A stretch of DNA of 64,000 nt from Chaenocephalus aceratus (lineage: Eukaryota > Chordata > Actinopteri > Perciformes > Channichthyidae): positions 8,919,676 through 8,983,675 of the forward strand of contig CM043807.1 of assembly GCA_023974075.1 (NCBI GenBank), in the 5' to 3' direction. The position numbers and the translations under genes are program-made. A model generated the notes under the pieces. That model ran no database searches. It worked only from the letters and a program-made list of their open reading frames with translations, and had not been told where the DNA came from. This document shows, piece by piece, positions 24,267 to 35,600 of the stretch (within the stretch, counting starts at the first letter, position 1; every line of letters begins with the position of its first letter).

Positions 24267-25050
24267 CAGTGTTGGGACTAACGCGTTACTGTAACACAGC
24301 TACCTTTTGCGGTAAATAATAACGCTACTAGTTACCTATTCCCATTCAGTAACGCCGTTATAGTTACTGTGATTTAAATGGGTGCGTTACTGCGTTACAT
24401 TATGTGATCTAACTGAACCGAATCTCCCTGCGGATGTAACTTACAGGCGATTACAGAGATGTCCTCTCGCAGCACCATGGAAAAGTGACCAGAGAGGAGT
24501 GATGATTGGTTAACGCGGGGTAACATTTCAGGGGAAAATACACAGACACACAAACACTTGCTAACACACACACATACACGGCAACGCCCACCACCAGCAC
24601 ACGCGCACACAATGGCAGATGCAAGTATCAGCGAGAGCAGCAGCGCATTTACAACTTGGAGATATAACCACTAGTTTCAATTTGTGGGGATAAAGGACGC
24701 AAAAAATATTACGGTCAAATGTAAACTGTGTGCCGGACAGAAAGCATTGTCCACTTGATTGTTGAGGCTACAATAAAGACGCCGGTCAAAATGTCTAAAC
24801 ATATCTTTTGTGTTTTATTGTTCCACTACATTTCATAATGAAAATTGCTACAATGATGTGGAGTTGTCTTTTCTCTTACTGTGCCACAGAACAACACAAA
24901 AACTTGTATTTGTATTGTTATTATTTTTAAAGTAAAGTAAAGTAACTTGTTACTAGTTACTTTTATAATTTAGTAACTAATAAATTAACTACTTTTTTGA
25001 GAGCAGTAACTATAACTAGTTACTTTTTAAAAGTAACTTGCCCAACACTG
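24267..25050 (+). mobile_element. 784-bp hAT derivative with perfect 8-bp TSD
   Basis: Begins CAGTGTTGGGACTAACGCGT and ends CTTGCCCAACACTG, so the outer 10 bp are perfect inverted repeats. Exact direct repeats GACACGAC flank it (24259-24266 and 25051-25058). Many GTAAC/GTTAC subterminal motifs occur near both ends, as is usual for hAT transposase binding regions. It encodes only the start of a transposase, so it looks like an internally deleted, non-autonomous copy. Confidence 0.95.
24612..24758 (+). pseudogene. hAT transposase N-terminal remnant (partial BED zinc finger)
   Basis: A 49-codon stretch beginning MADASISESSS and, after one in-frame TAG, continuing FVGIKDAKNITVKCKLCAGQKALST. The KCKLCAG piece is the Cys-X2-Cys half of a BED-type zinc finger, the DNA-binding domain at the start of hAT transposases. 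The His pair and the whole RNase-H-like catalytic domain are missing through internal deletion. It lies about 345 bp from the left terminus, the usual place for a transposase start. Confidence 0.7.
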
Positions 25051-25058
25051 GACACGAC

Positions 25059-27680
25059 ACATACAAACTGATTGTTTTGCATTTATGTGCAGATATATTT
25101 TTATAAATATTAATTAAAGGTTAAATCGCCATCAGACAATAGCGTATGGGTTGCGAATGGCATTTCGCCAAATGCTTTCCAACTCTTTTGTTCTCAACCC
25201 GGACTGTTTGGCTGCAGCCAACCAGAGCCCTCTCAAATGTGTTGGAAAATAATAATCAGACAACGAACACAAACAAAGAGGCTTCGGATACCAATATATT
25301 ACTTACAGTTCTTACATATGCAGATATCTGTTCCAAATGCGTATACATGCTTATACGTGCTTATTGTAATATTCATTCTTATTCCAACCACTATTGAGGG
25401 GCTCCTTTCCAATTTACGTCTTAATGCATTGCACTTAGCTTGACAATTGTAGGAGCTGCAAGATAATATGCAAACTACCCATTACTCATTATCCATGTAA
25501 TGAAATGCATTACCTCTTAATATAACTGTCCTCTATCAAAAAGTTTAAATAGAAATGTAACCACTAGTGTAGTTGGCTCACTAATGGAAAAAGAAATGCA
25601 AATTATCACTGTAGTGATTTAAAGTATACAATAGTTATTTTAATCTTCTTCTTCTGTTGTTTCGGTGCCATGCAATTTCAAGGTAATTTACGATTCTAAA
25701 TAGAACACTAACTGTGAGGGTAAAGTATGAATGTAATGAACAATCATCGTTATTGCACTGCAATCATGTTTCACTCAGTAGAGGCATAATAAAGTAGATT
25801 TGCATACATATACAAATGTTCCCTAAAACACCACCTATCAGGGGCTTGAGCAGGAGCGGTGAGGATGATTCTGAAATCAACACTTATTCTACTGGAGTGG
25901 AGCACTAATGCAGCATTGGGAGACCAACTACTGTTTTCCGTGAGGGCATGTGTGAAATTATTATAATAACTAATGATGATCCATGGATTGTTTTTCACAG
26001 ATCGGTGATGCACACAGATTGTATAGTGAATTGGGAGGGGAGTTGCCCCTGTGCATTCAACCAGAGTGCACCCACTTTGGGAACACACCACTCATAGTAA
26101 ACCAAACACGTATGTAGACACACATGCACAGAGAAAGAGAGGGAACCATTCTACTATATCCCTGGCTAATTTCAAACTGTGGCTACGCAAACATCATTAA
26201 TCAAGCTGACTAAGATTAGCGACTAGCAAGCACCCCTACCTGTTTATTATAATTAAATCGATGTACGTGTCATTGCAGGCGTGGACCAGAACTATGGCAG
26301 AGGTGATTATGCTCACCACAAAAGATGGGCAGGAAAACAAAGAAAACCAAGAAGAGCCTAGGCAATACGGAAAAGGAGAAATAAGCTGTTGTGGTAAAGT
26401 TAAGTTGCGTGGGCAGAATTGGAAATAAGTTAAGGCTCGCAGATTGGAGACGAAGGTGAGAGGTGCCTTTTGTTGTTCTGTACTCTAAAGATAACCCCTG
26501 CTACCGCTGCAAAAAGGGTCCACATGGAAAGGTTTTATTCAATGCATTTCAGATTGTATAACCTATCCATTCACAGTCTCAAAGCACAGCAGAAAACAAC
26601 CAACAAAGAAAGGAAACATGACAGCAAAGCAACCTGGAGGCCTAAAGCAAAAAAAAAGATTGAAAAAAACCCCCTCTTTTCAGGAGCTTAGCTTGGAAAA
26701 AGACAGACCAGACATATTTAAGCAAACACTCCCCTGTGATAGTATAGGCCAAACCTTACTTTGTGTTTTTCTTTCTCCGTATTTCCTCTCTAACATTGTG
26801 TCTGGGGTCCTCTCTGTGACTCTTGGAAAATACAATTGTAGCTTTTCTCAGAAAACCCCTGTTTGCTCAGTATTATATGAGAGTATGGATATCGCCGCTT
26901 TGAGATACACCTCTCTTTACATACCAGAGAGAGGTGTAGAATGTGAAGGTGGGAAAGGCTGGATGAGTGGCCAGGCATAGCAGGAAGGCAAATATAGTGA
27001 GCACACAGGAGATAAAAGGGGCCACTAAAACTTTTTCTTTCAGATAACTGTGACATGATGATGGCTCATAAAGGGGAAGGTAAATTGGGAGACGGAGGTT
27101 TATAACCGTGGTGGATTGGGCGATGGAGGGCCAGGGGAAGGAGCTACAGAATGACAGTGGGCTAGGACTCGTATATTTGGGCAGCACATACGGGTACCAG
27201 GTCTGCCATAAACTCTTCTCTGCCATAAAACACCTTTTCTGTCAGCGATTTTGATATCCTGCCCTGAACGTTTTATGTACAGAAAATTATGGCAATATGC
27301 TCATGTTACTAGGCTTAAACTCCCTTTAGGGAATCAGCCTGCAGATACAAAACGATTTAAGTCAATTTACAGATGTAGCGCTTCATTTCAGACGCCTACC
27401 CGTGCGGGTCCGTGATCGGCACGGGGTGGGCCCCTGCTGAAAAGGAAAACCCCCCCGCAGGACTTGAAACGCCCCCTTGATAAATACATTTAATTATAAT
27501 GAAACCAGCTGCAATGGATCATGGATCCACCAGGGGGAGCCGTGAAAAGCTGCCACACTGAAACTCATGTGAAATAAACAGCTGATCTACAGGTATCTGA
27601 TATAGCGGATATTTGTTAAGATCCATATGTCACGGATAGGATCATATTCTGTGTTAAATAAGAGACATGTAATCATTTAC
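25059..27680. other. unique sequence, nothing recognised
   Basis: No convincing repeat ends. CCCGTGCGGGTC-like and GGCACGGGG motifs at 27398-27430 resemble the CACGGGTC end of the hAT remnant at 28632 but are too short to assign. Confidence 0.4.
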
Positions 27681-27689
27681 TAAACATCA

Positions 27690-28631
27690 CCATGTTTTTA
27701 TTTAACAAAATAATGTTTAATTCACGTTGGCGTAAGTACAAAACCATCGCTATGTTTTTAGAATCAGGAAATGCATCCAGGCTCAAACAAACGATTTTCA
27801 ATGATCATCCTCACAATCATTTAATGTATCTTATGTTCGCGAATTGAAATGAATGGACTAAATTTAATCCACGTGAGTTTACAACAACAAAAATAATCGC
27901 TTTGTTTTTATATCACATCCGACCGGAGGAAAATGCAGCGGCTCTCACTACCGATCATCCTAATCCCACGGGCAAACAATAATATGTACAGTGTTAATAG
28001 TTTACTGTATTATTAGTGTCTAATATTACTAGGGATTTCGGAATGGTACTTGGATTTTGATTTATTGTATCGGCTTCATATCGCAATATATTCCCGAAGT
28101 CTGAAATGCAAAAATGTCCCACATTAGGGCAATTCACCCTACATTTAATCATTCAAACAAAATCATATTTCGTTTCTTTTTAACGAAATAAATGTGGTTT
28201 AATCCACATAATTTACTGTGTTAATTGTTTACTGTAGTATTGTGCACATTACTTTTCGCTGCTTGTTGCACCTGGTTAGAAGCTAAACTGCATTTCGTTG
28301 TCTCAGTACCTGCAATATGTGCAATAACAATAAAGTTGAATCTAATCTTGAGCAGGAACAAATGTATTTAGGCTACTTAGTACATATCAGACATAAACGA
28401 TTAAACACATTTGTGCATTCTTTAAACCGAGTCAAGCCGAATCCGGAGGTGGCGGCACATTAAAGTGTGCACCTGATTGTTTAACTTGAAGGTGCCTGAT
28501 GACATTTAATCATTCAAACAAAATCATATTTTGTTTATTTTTAACGAAATAAATGTGGTTTAATCCACATAATTTAGGCCCACTGTGTTAATTGTTTACT
28601 GTAGTATTGTTTAACTTGAAGGTGCCTGATG
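27690..28631 (+). repeat. diverged long-period repeats
   Basis: A unit with landmarks CATTTAATCATTCAAACAAA, ACGAAATAAATGTGGTTTAA and TGTTTACTGTAGTATTG occurs at 28143-28245 and again at 28503-28610. TGTTTAACTTGAAGGTGCCTGATG occurs at 28478-28501 and at 28608-28631. Older, weaker copies of a related unit (TTTAATxCACG...AATCGCTxTGTTTTTA) are visible at 27718-27760 and 27862-27912. It reads like the inside of a decayed repetitive element with partial duplication. Confidence 0.6.
28246..28346 (+). mobile_element. LINE 3' tail inserted in the repeat unit
   Basis: GCTAAACTGCATTTCGTTGT then CAATAACAATAAAGTTGAAT and TCTAATCT form the typical 3' end of a fish LINE with an AATAAAG terminus. It begins where the 28143-28245 unit stops matching its partner at 28503-28610. 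Confidence 0.65.
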
Positions 28632-29190
28632 CAGAGTCCTGCACGGGTCTGATTTTCAAGACCCGCTCCCGCCCCGCGACGTGCAATACCGAACCCGCGC
28701 CGCTACCCGCACATATTGCCAATTAGTTCCGCAACCCGACCCGACCCGTCGGCACAAGATCCGCAACCCGACCCGAACCCGCATAGCCTAGCCTATATAT
28801 GAGAAGTGAAAACGTGCAATTATTAACACATGCAGTTCGCAGTACTCAAAAAGCGTGGGATGTTGGTTATTTTCTCCATCTAGGATGACACCAAAAGCCT
28901 CCCAGACATTGGATTTCGCTCTTGAGGAAGTGTTATTGAAAATGCTGTATTCTCCGCTAGAGAGCTTCACCTCAGCCATTTCGAATGTGGCGCGCACAGC
29001 AGCAGATTGATGCGCTGCAGAGGTTATGAATATGCGCGGTCCCGCGGGGGAGAAGTCTGATGATTTAAACATTAAACTAAATTATTATTATTTTAATATA
29101 TGTATTATGCAATACCCGCGACCCGACCCGCATCATCTTTGTTTTACCCAGAACCGAACCCGGGAAAAAGCGTTTGAAAAAATACCACCC
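28632..29190 (-). mobile_element. hAT element remnant with CCCGACCCG subterminal repeats
   Basis: The left end CAGAGTCCTGCACGGGTC is a hAT-style terminus. CAACCCGACCCG-type repeats occur at 28725-28780 and 29112-29130, on both sides of a transposase start on the minus strand. The right terminus and target duplication are not recognisable, so the distal end is probably lost or rearranged. Confidence 0.65.
28788..28979 (-). pseudogene. hAT transposase N-terminal remnant
   Basis: From ATG at 28979 the minus strand reads MAEVKLSSGEYSIFNN then RAKSNVWEAFGVILDGEN. The KSxVWxxFG segment just after a short acidic leader is the characteristic entry into the BED zinc finger of hAT transposases. The sequence after GENN no longer resembles the family and ends at a stop at 28788. 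The zinc-binding residues and catalytic core are absent. It sits within an element carrying hAT-type ends. Confidence 0.6.
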
Positions 29191-29231
29191 GCTTGAATGG
29201 TCTTTGTATACAGTAGGCCTACAGTATAGCC

Positions 29232-29761
29232 CAACCATGTACACCTTCCTTTTTTCCCAGTCCAAAGTTTGAATTGGATAAAGGTAATGGTTATCGATGG
29301 TGCTTTTATAGCCTCTTGTATAATAACTGTGTGATTTATATTGCTTTTCAAATTCATATATGGCCACCCATTTACACGGCTCTTCCCGTCAAGAATATGA
29401 ATAGAACTTAGGTAGATCACTTTACATTTCTGCAAATTAATTTGTAATCACACACGTCTCCCCACGTCTCCCCGTCCCGAAGATTATAAATAAAATAAAA
29501 AGAGGAAACAATTTTCAAGTTCAGTTTTCAACGTTTTATTTAAAATAACTGACATAACAGACACCATACTGTAGGCCTATCTGCTGCGGAAACCAGGACG
29601 AGCTATTTCGGAATCTGTTTTTCGGGGGCTCCTCAGTCTCTCATTTACCCGGCTCCTGATCTTATGCCACTGGTCAATGTTCAGATTTGGAACCAATTGG
29701 AAACATAGGACTCAATCTTTTTCAACCTCTTGACGGGAAAAAAGGAAGGTGTAAATGGTTG
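29232..29761. repeat. 27-bp inverted repeat pair, unclassified element
   Basis: CAACCATGTACACCTTCCTT... at 29232-29258 is repeated inverted at 29735-29761 with one mismatch. A related sequence (CCATTTACACGGCTCTTCCCGTCAAG) sits between them at 29367-29396. The minus strand between contains a short open stretch (reading LNIDQWHKIRSRVNERLR) ending in TAG, with AATAAA about 50 bases later. No family assigned. Confidence 0.5.
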
Positions 29762-29812
29762 AATGATGAATAAACAGTGAGGAGGGGTACAGTATGAATA
29801 CACTATATATAT

Positions 29813-30360
29813 ACTGTCACAGTTTTAAGGAGAACCCAAATGCAGCACTCGAGAAACCAAGGAGAATTGGTAATATCCTTTATTGGAGATTCCACTGGAT
29901 CGGAGGAATACCAACCGGGCAGTATAACGCACCGGAGGACAGCGGGCAGAAGGTGAGTCAGGGACAGGCAGAGGGTCAGGGAGTAAGCGAGGCGGTCAGC
30001 GTAGATACAGGCAGGGTCGGATAACAGGCCAGGCAGGATAGTCGAGGGACAGGCAGGATCAGGAAACAGGCAGAGCAGGCAGGTCGGGGACAGGCAGGGT
30101 CGGAACCGGGTAGGCAATCTAGTGTTGAACGCGGGAGAGACAAGCATGAGGCAAAGTACAATCTGGCAAAGAGTGTGTGTCAGGTGCGAGTTTAAATACT
30201 GGCAGAAGCTAATGGGTGCAGAAGAGAAAGAGAGTGAGTTAACGAGTGGGTGTGGAAAACAGGTGAGACAGGTGAATGGAAAACTACTGGTGAATGATGG
30301 AGCAGACTATGACATATACAGCAGCCCAGCCTGTGAGCAGTATGAACACCAATGAGCGCT
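29813..30360. repeat. dispersed repeat with a GGCAGG-rich array
   Basis: Begins CTGTCACAGTTTTAAGGAGA. The middle (29945-30115) repeats CAGGCAGG/GGGTCAGG/GACAGGCAG imperfectly about every 10-20 bases. The downstream part (30125-30300) is typical of a teleost dispersed repeat, but I cannot name the family. The open frames through it follow the repeat period and are not genes. Confidence 0.5.
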
Positions 30361-30779
30361 CAGCTCGAGATACCAGCGAGTCGAGAGAGAGAATGATATC
30401 TGCATTTTCTCTTTTGGTTTGATTAGGACACATCCTGGGGATTGTGTTTACAAACATTGTCCAGACCGTTCACCAGCCCCCACCCCCCATGTTGCCTATG
30501 CTGTCCTGTGTTGCGAACTCTTTGTTTAAAACGAATTGGCCATCGGAATGTGTGGAGGAATTCTCCCAAGGGTCACATTCCACAGCTCTCCCCCCCCCCC
30601 CCCACACTCCTGTGATCTCCCATCCCCCACTCTGTAGGTTTTTGTTTGCATATTATATATTATATTTACAGCCCTTAAGATACACTTTTGTGTTTAACAA
30701 CTGACCACCATGACATACTTTGTTTTAGTAGATTTCGCATGAGAGCAAAATATATAAATATGAGCATTAAATTATATGA

Positions 30780-30992
30780 ATATGAGAACAAAATGCATGA
30801 ATGTGTGAGTGACAATATATGAATGTGTGCATTGAAATATGATAATATGAGAGCAAAATGTATGAATGTGTGAGTGTAAATATATATGTGTGTAAGAGTG
30901 AAAATGTATGTATGTAAAAGGAGAATATATGTGTGTAAGAGTGAAAATGTATGTATGTAAAAGGAGAATATATGTGTGTAAGAGTGAAAATA
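30780..30992 (+). repeat. 43-bp minisatellite plus related older units
   Basis: The unit GAGAATATATGTGTGTAAGA...ATGTATGTAAAAG is repeated nearly perfectly about 2.5 times from 30898, with diverged units upstream from about 30780 (GAGCAAAATGTATGAATGTG). No coding role; the His/Ser/Thr-rich frames on the minus strand are repeat artefacts. Confidence 0.8.
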
Positions 30993-31611
30993 TGCTGCAT
31001 TTTGAATGTCCGTCCACCATTTCCACCGGAAATATCAAACATTTAATAAAAGTGAAAAACAAGACTTAACGTATTCATCATAATTAATTATATTTATTTT
31101 GTTTGGCTGTAGGATTGTTGACTTTGTTTAGAGCAGTGATCTTCTACTATATGAACATTTTGGACCCAAAATCACAAAAAAAACGTAAAAACAGATTTTG
31201 AAAATGATATTATTTTTCATATAGGTAACACAAACATACACAACGAAACCATTTAAAAGCTGGAAATATATACATGGTATGTCACTATGATAATGTGAAA
31301 GTTTGATTGAGGTAGCATGGGATTTCATTCGGATAAGGCAAAAGTGTTATTATAAATATAATACAAATATATATATATATATACACATTAGGTACAAAAA
31401 TCTGTTTTTTCTGTCTTTATCTGTGCCACGCTTCAAAGCGGTTTCTGTCAACTACGACACAGAGGGCACAGGTTCCTCCTCCTCCATGTCAAAAAACAAG
31501 CTTAAAGCTTGACTCACGTTCAGAGTTCTCTTCATCATAGTTGAGTCTTCAAAACTCTAAATCTATCTAACTATATCTAAATTCTCAATGTTTGTCTGTC
31601 ACTTTACTTCA

Positions 31612-31745
31612 ATCGCAGTCTCCCGCCGCCTCTCTTCGTCTCCCGCCGCCTGTCTTCGTATATCTTCGTCTCTCTCCATTTCCCGCCGTCTCTCTTCGGT
31701 TCCCGCCGTCCCTCTTCGTCTCTTTTCGTCTCGTTTCGTATCACT
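31612..31745 (+). repeat. CT-rich tandem repeat (TCTTCGTCTCCCGCCGCC-like)
   Basis: An imperfect unit of roughly 18 bp alternates CTCTTCGTCTC and CCCGCCGCC/CCCGCCGTC for about seven units. It decays to TTTCGTCTC at the right. Confidence 0.8.
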
Positions 31746-31796
31746 CTGTTTACCTGATTACCTCACCCCCTCCCTGGTAACTACATCCTGTTCATT

Positions 31797-31870
31797 TCAT
31801 TTCATTTCAAACCTTTATTTAACCAGATTGGTCCCATTGAGATCATAGATCTCTTTTTCAAGGGAGACTG
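31797..31870 (-). mobile_element. L2-type LINE 3' tail
   Basis: A TTCA short tandem tail, then AAACCTTTATTTAACCAGAT, GGTCCCATTGAGATC and TCTTTTTCAAGGGAGAC, the minus-strand form of the standard fish L2/CR1-like LINE 3' end (ordinarily ending GGTTAAATAAAGG). Only the tail is present. Confidence 0.75.
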
Positions 31871-32309
31871 TTGAGCAGAATCTACATTTTCCAGTATTTT
31901 CTGTTTCGTAAAATGATGTTTATTGGGTATTTTTGCATGAAACAAAGACTGGCATATAGTGCATAGTTTCAAGCCAGAACTTTCGACAGAAATACACATA
32001 TACATCCTGTTGAGCAGGATCTACAGTTTCCAGTATTTTCCGTTTCGTAAAATGATCAAATACGGCGAAGATATTCAAATATGTGCTTCCATTATTCATA
32101 CTTTTGAAATGTATTAACTTTATATCATCGTATCTCCGTGTTTACTGGGTCTTTTTGCATGAAACAAAGACTGGGATATAGTTTCAAGCCAGTACTTTCG
32201 ACAGAAACACACGGCAATGTTGTCCGGACTGTTGTTTTTATGCGGCACCGGCTTGAACAGGTCATGTGATCTGATCACGCCGGCGTGACGGTCGACTCCA
32301 AAGGGTTAA
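31871..32309. repeat. tandem duplication ending at a TTAA-type terminus
   Basis: TGTTGAGCAGxATCTACA...GTTTCGTAAAATGAT occurs at 31870 and 32008. Each copy is followed by GGGTxTTTTTGCATGAAACA, CAAGCCAG and CTTTCGACAGAAA. The second copy has about 84 extra bases in the middle, so the first has a deletion or the second an insertion. The right boundary reads ...GGTCGACTCCAAAGGG then TTAA (32306-32309); read inward, a CCCTTTGGAG end beside TTAA is piggyBac-like. The left terminus was not found. Confidence 0.6.
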
Positions 32310-32514
32310 TATTAAATACATATAAGTATATTTACAACTTGTATTTAGAAATACTCTGTTGTAATTATTGATGCATAAATGTGTTCATCCATTCAATGTG
32401 GCATCTGCTATAATGGGGTTAATGTATGATATTACTTAATAATACAATACATTATAATATATGATATGATAATTACATTTTAGTTTTATTCATTTCTTAT
32501 TTCATAGTTTCTAA

Positions 32515-32655
32515 TTATTATTATTTTTATCACTCATCTTATTTTTGATTTTATTAATCTGTGTGAATCTGTGCTGTCCTGTTTTTCACTCTCACCCTGT
32601 TGCTGTTTGAACTACTGAATTTCCCCACGGGATTAATAAAGGTCCATCTTATCTT
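32515..32655 (+). mobile_element. LINE 3' tail
   Basis: ACTACTGAATTTCCCCACGG then GATTAATAAAGGTCCATCTT is a typical fish LINE 3' end with an ATAAAG terminus. Upstream AT-rich sequence probably belongs to its 3' UTR. No coding part remains. Confidence 0.65.
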
Positions 32656-33864
32656 TTCTTAATGTATAAGTCGATTTACTTCAATATACTGTACTGTGTA
32701 AAAACACCCCAACAATATTACAAGAAATATACTGCATAAAGCAAACTATATACTTTATTTGATCTAAAATATTGATGTTTCTACAACACCCAGTTGTCTT
32801 TGTGTATTTTGTGAATGAAGCGCCATCTCATGGTTAAATCCTGTAATTGAACAAATGGGGAAATTGGGCAACGCCCTCTAGCAATTTGGCAACACCCCCA
32901 GCCACTGGGATCCGCTGGGCTTTTGACTGGGACACACCCATTTGAGTCTGATCTGGAGTGCTACATCTGTAACTTGATGATCGGAATATTCCCGTCTTAA
33001 TTACTGTTTCAACAAGAACAGAATTATTGAAACTACACATGAAGCAAAATTGGACTGCAGATAAAGCGGCTGCAATGACTGCGATATGAATAAGGGAAAT
33101 AAAGGTGAAGCACCTGCATGGTGAATAAAACATGAGGATACGGAAAAGGGCCGCGCCGACCAAAATGAGACAGCTATGTCTTTGTACTGCATCAACCTTC
33201 GACCTCTTCGTCAAATTGGTTGACATCACACACTCCAAGCACCTGACTGCAGCGAGGAAGTGTAGTGAGGCTTGTGATTAGATGGCCTCCCATTTACATT
33301 GCTGTTTACAAGGATAGCGCTTTATTTCTCAAAATGAACACCGCATTTTCCTTCAGCTGTTTTGTTACAAAGAGGATGTAGCTGCTGGTCCTCTCTGGAG
33401 ATGAGCAATTGCTTTGATGAATAAGGAGACAGATAGAGGCAAAAACTGCCCTCAACAGCTGGTTGTATTTGCGAGATATTAATGGATTCTGTCTTGTGCT
33501 CCAGCTGATGTCTTGTTGAATGCAAGTAAAGTGCAACAGCCTACAATGGAAGCCTCTATGATGTTCTTATAAGTTCACAATACATTTTTCAAAATGGATG
33601 TAGGAATGGTTTATTGATATTAAAATTCTACTTGTAATACCTCACAAAATATAGATACAATTGTTTTTAGCTAATGGATGTCCACATGCAATACTGTGCG
33701 CTCAGCTTGGCTGGGCAACTGGTGATGCAATGCATATGCAGTTAGGAGAGGCTAAGGGTAGCCTTAACTCTCCCCAGGCCCACAGGGACAAAGACACCCC
33801 TAAAAATCACTACATTCGGATAAATATTATAGACAGCAAACTGAGCTGTATGTATTTTTTTTTG
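32656..33864. other. unique sequence, nothing recognised
   Basis: A 134-codon minus-strand open frame (32834-33238) has no family resemblance and overlaps other chance frames. Confidence 0.45.
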
Positions 33865-34506
33865 TAGGTGTCCCATCATACAAAATGCACTTTTTGATGT
33901 CTTTTATACATAAATATGTGTCCCCGGTGTGTCAGGGAACTCACAAAGTGTCAGAAAATAAAACCCTCTCTCTTTTCCTCCATACACACAAAACGGGGGC
34001 ACAACGGAGCTGATCCAGATTTGCGTCCAATATTACATAACATCGTAAATGTGGACCCACGGCCTATCAGAAAAGTTGCTATCAGAAAAAATGCGCAACG
34101 TTTTGGAAGTAATATTGTCTTTGTTTACATTAGCAAGCATTGCTAACACTCAGAGCTAACCTGTACAGGAAAGAGTACATGTGTAAAAAAGCGGGAAATA
34201 AAAAAGGAACTCACCTTGTGGTAAACCCGCAAGAGAAAAATCATTTGAGCTCCATACTGTTTCAGAAATAATCCTTGCTGAGAAACTCTCGGTAGAATTC
34301 TGAGCAGGCATTGGCTTTTTTAAAGCTAAGGACCCAAAATCAGCATTTCTCTAACAGGGCTGAAATAGAGGGGTATGAGGCATGGCTTGAATGGGCGATC
34401 TGTTTGGTATTTTGAGCAAAACACATCATAGCCATGTTTTTAATAATTTTGTATATATCTGAGACCCATAATATATTTCTAAAAATAGCATGATAGGAAA
34501 CCTTTA
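33865..34506. mobile_element. RepB copy 2, uninterrupted
   Basis: The left end AGGTGTCCCATCATACAAAA and the minus-strand right end AAAGGTTTCCTATCATGC form imperfect inverted repeats. The right 180 bases align with RepB copies 1 and 3. The left part (TGTCTTTTATACATAAATAT, then GTGTCCCCGGTGTGTCAGGGAACTC) is the family interior. Short frames inside are repeat sequence, not genes. Confidence 0.75.
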
Positions 34507-35440
34507 CATTTCAGTCCCCAGGTTCAGTTCAGATTTGGTGTGCAGAGATGGTCCTGAGTTAATGGAATCCCGCGGACAGCCAACAGGGCTCACAGTAGAA
34601 TATGCTTTCTGCTTTCAATTAAATACTGCCAAGTGGAGCTTGGTGTGCAGATTCCAAGCTCTGGGCGCTGTGTGCGAGCCCTGGCTGGGGCTCAGATGCA
34701 CCCAGCCTATGATCAAGAGGCCAACTCTGCCATAAAATGCCACATAAGCAGGCTTGGCGGGAGCTCCCAAATCTAACTCTAGGAAAGTAGAAACGATGCC
34801 CGTAGCACTAGCAGTGAGAGGTATTTCTTATTGCCAGCATCCATACACATGCCATTGCTCGGTATTGGTGTTAATCAGATGCTGCTCTGGAGAGGAGGCT
34901 GAGTCATGCGCTTTGTGAGTGTTTGAAGAGAGATGTTCTGAGGTCAAAGTAGGTCATGGGGTAAATGGCTGTGTATTTTATCTTATGGGTATTAGGAGTG
35001 GATCCCTTATGTAGCTGTATGCTGATGGATTGCTGATGTCAGCTCATTAGTGGGGCTACCTTCGCAAAGTCATCAGTCCATGTAGGTGCAGCGGTGTGCA
35101 TTGGTGTTACAGGGAGCAGAATGGAGAGGGATATGATAATAATGGGATGAGGAGCTAAGGTTTGCCTTCAAGTTAACATAATGCATTATAGTCTTTAAGG
35201 TCACAATGACAAAAAGTTCGGTAAAAGTCAGATCATTACTTTCCAAAGCGACCATTGCTCAATTTAGGGCTACACTGTAGAGCTCACAGAGAACTGAAAG
35301 TTAAAAGCTAAAATCATCAAACTTCTTGATTTAGGCCTAAATATGTTTCTTCACCTTAAACGTTGACTAACACACTTGAATCAGTTCAAGTGGAAGACAT
35401 AAGGCTTTGCTAAAAAAATCGCGTTAACAAGACTGGCATG
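34507..35440. other. unique sequence, possibly conserved noncoding
   Basis: Complex non-repetitive sequence with no coding signal. AT-rich homeodomain-like cores (TTCAATTAAA) near 34615. Confidence 0.35.
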
Positions 35441-35449
35441 GACATGATG

Positions 35450-35600
35450 TCACAGTGAAATTTCACCACCAAAATCAAATTAGTTAATCCTCAAGTGCAG
35501 GGGAACATTTGCGCCACATCTAAAGATATTTCCCCAAGGCTTCCCTAAAATATTGCATTCACAAGAATGGGACAGACGTGAACGGGAAACCCGAAAACAT
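35450..35600 (+). repeat. dispersed teleost repeat fragment, copy 2
   Basis: AAATCAAATTAGTTAATCCT, then TTTGCGCCACATCTAAAGAT, then CACAAGAATGGGACAGACG parallel the fragment at 10490-10625. Family not named. Confidence 0.6.

Noticed and set aside
29803..30147. Pro/Leu/Cys-rich minus-strand frames
   Set aside because: They follow the GGCAGG-rich array and its repeat period.
30767..31062. His/Ser/Thr-rich minus-strand open frames
   Set aside because: Periodic translation of the 43-bp minisatellite; also not a CRISPR array because there are no distinct spacers.
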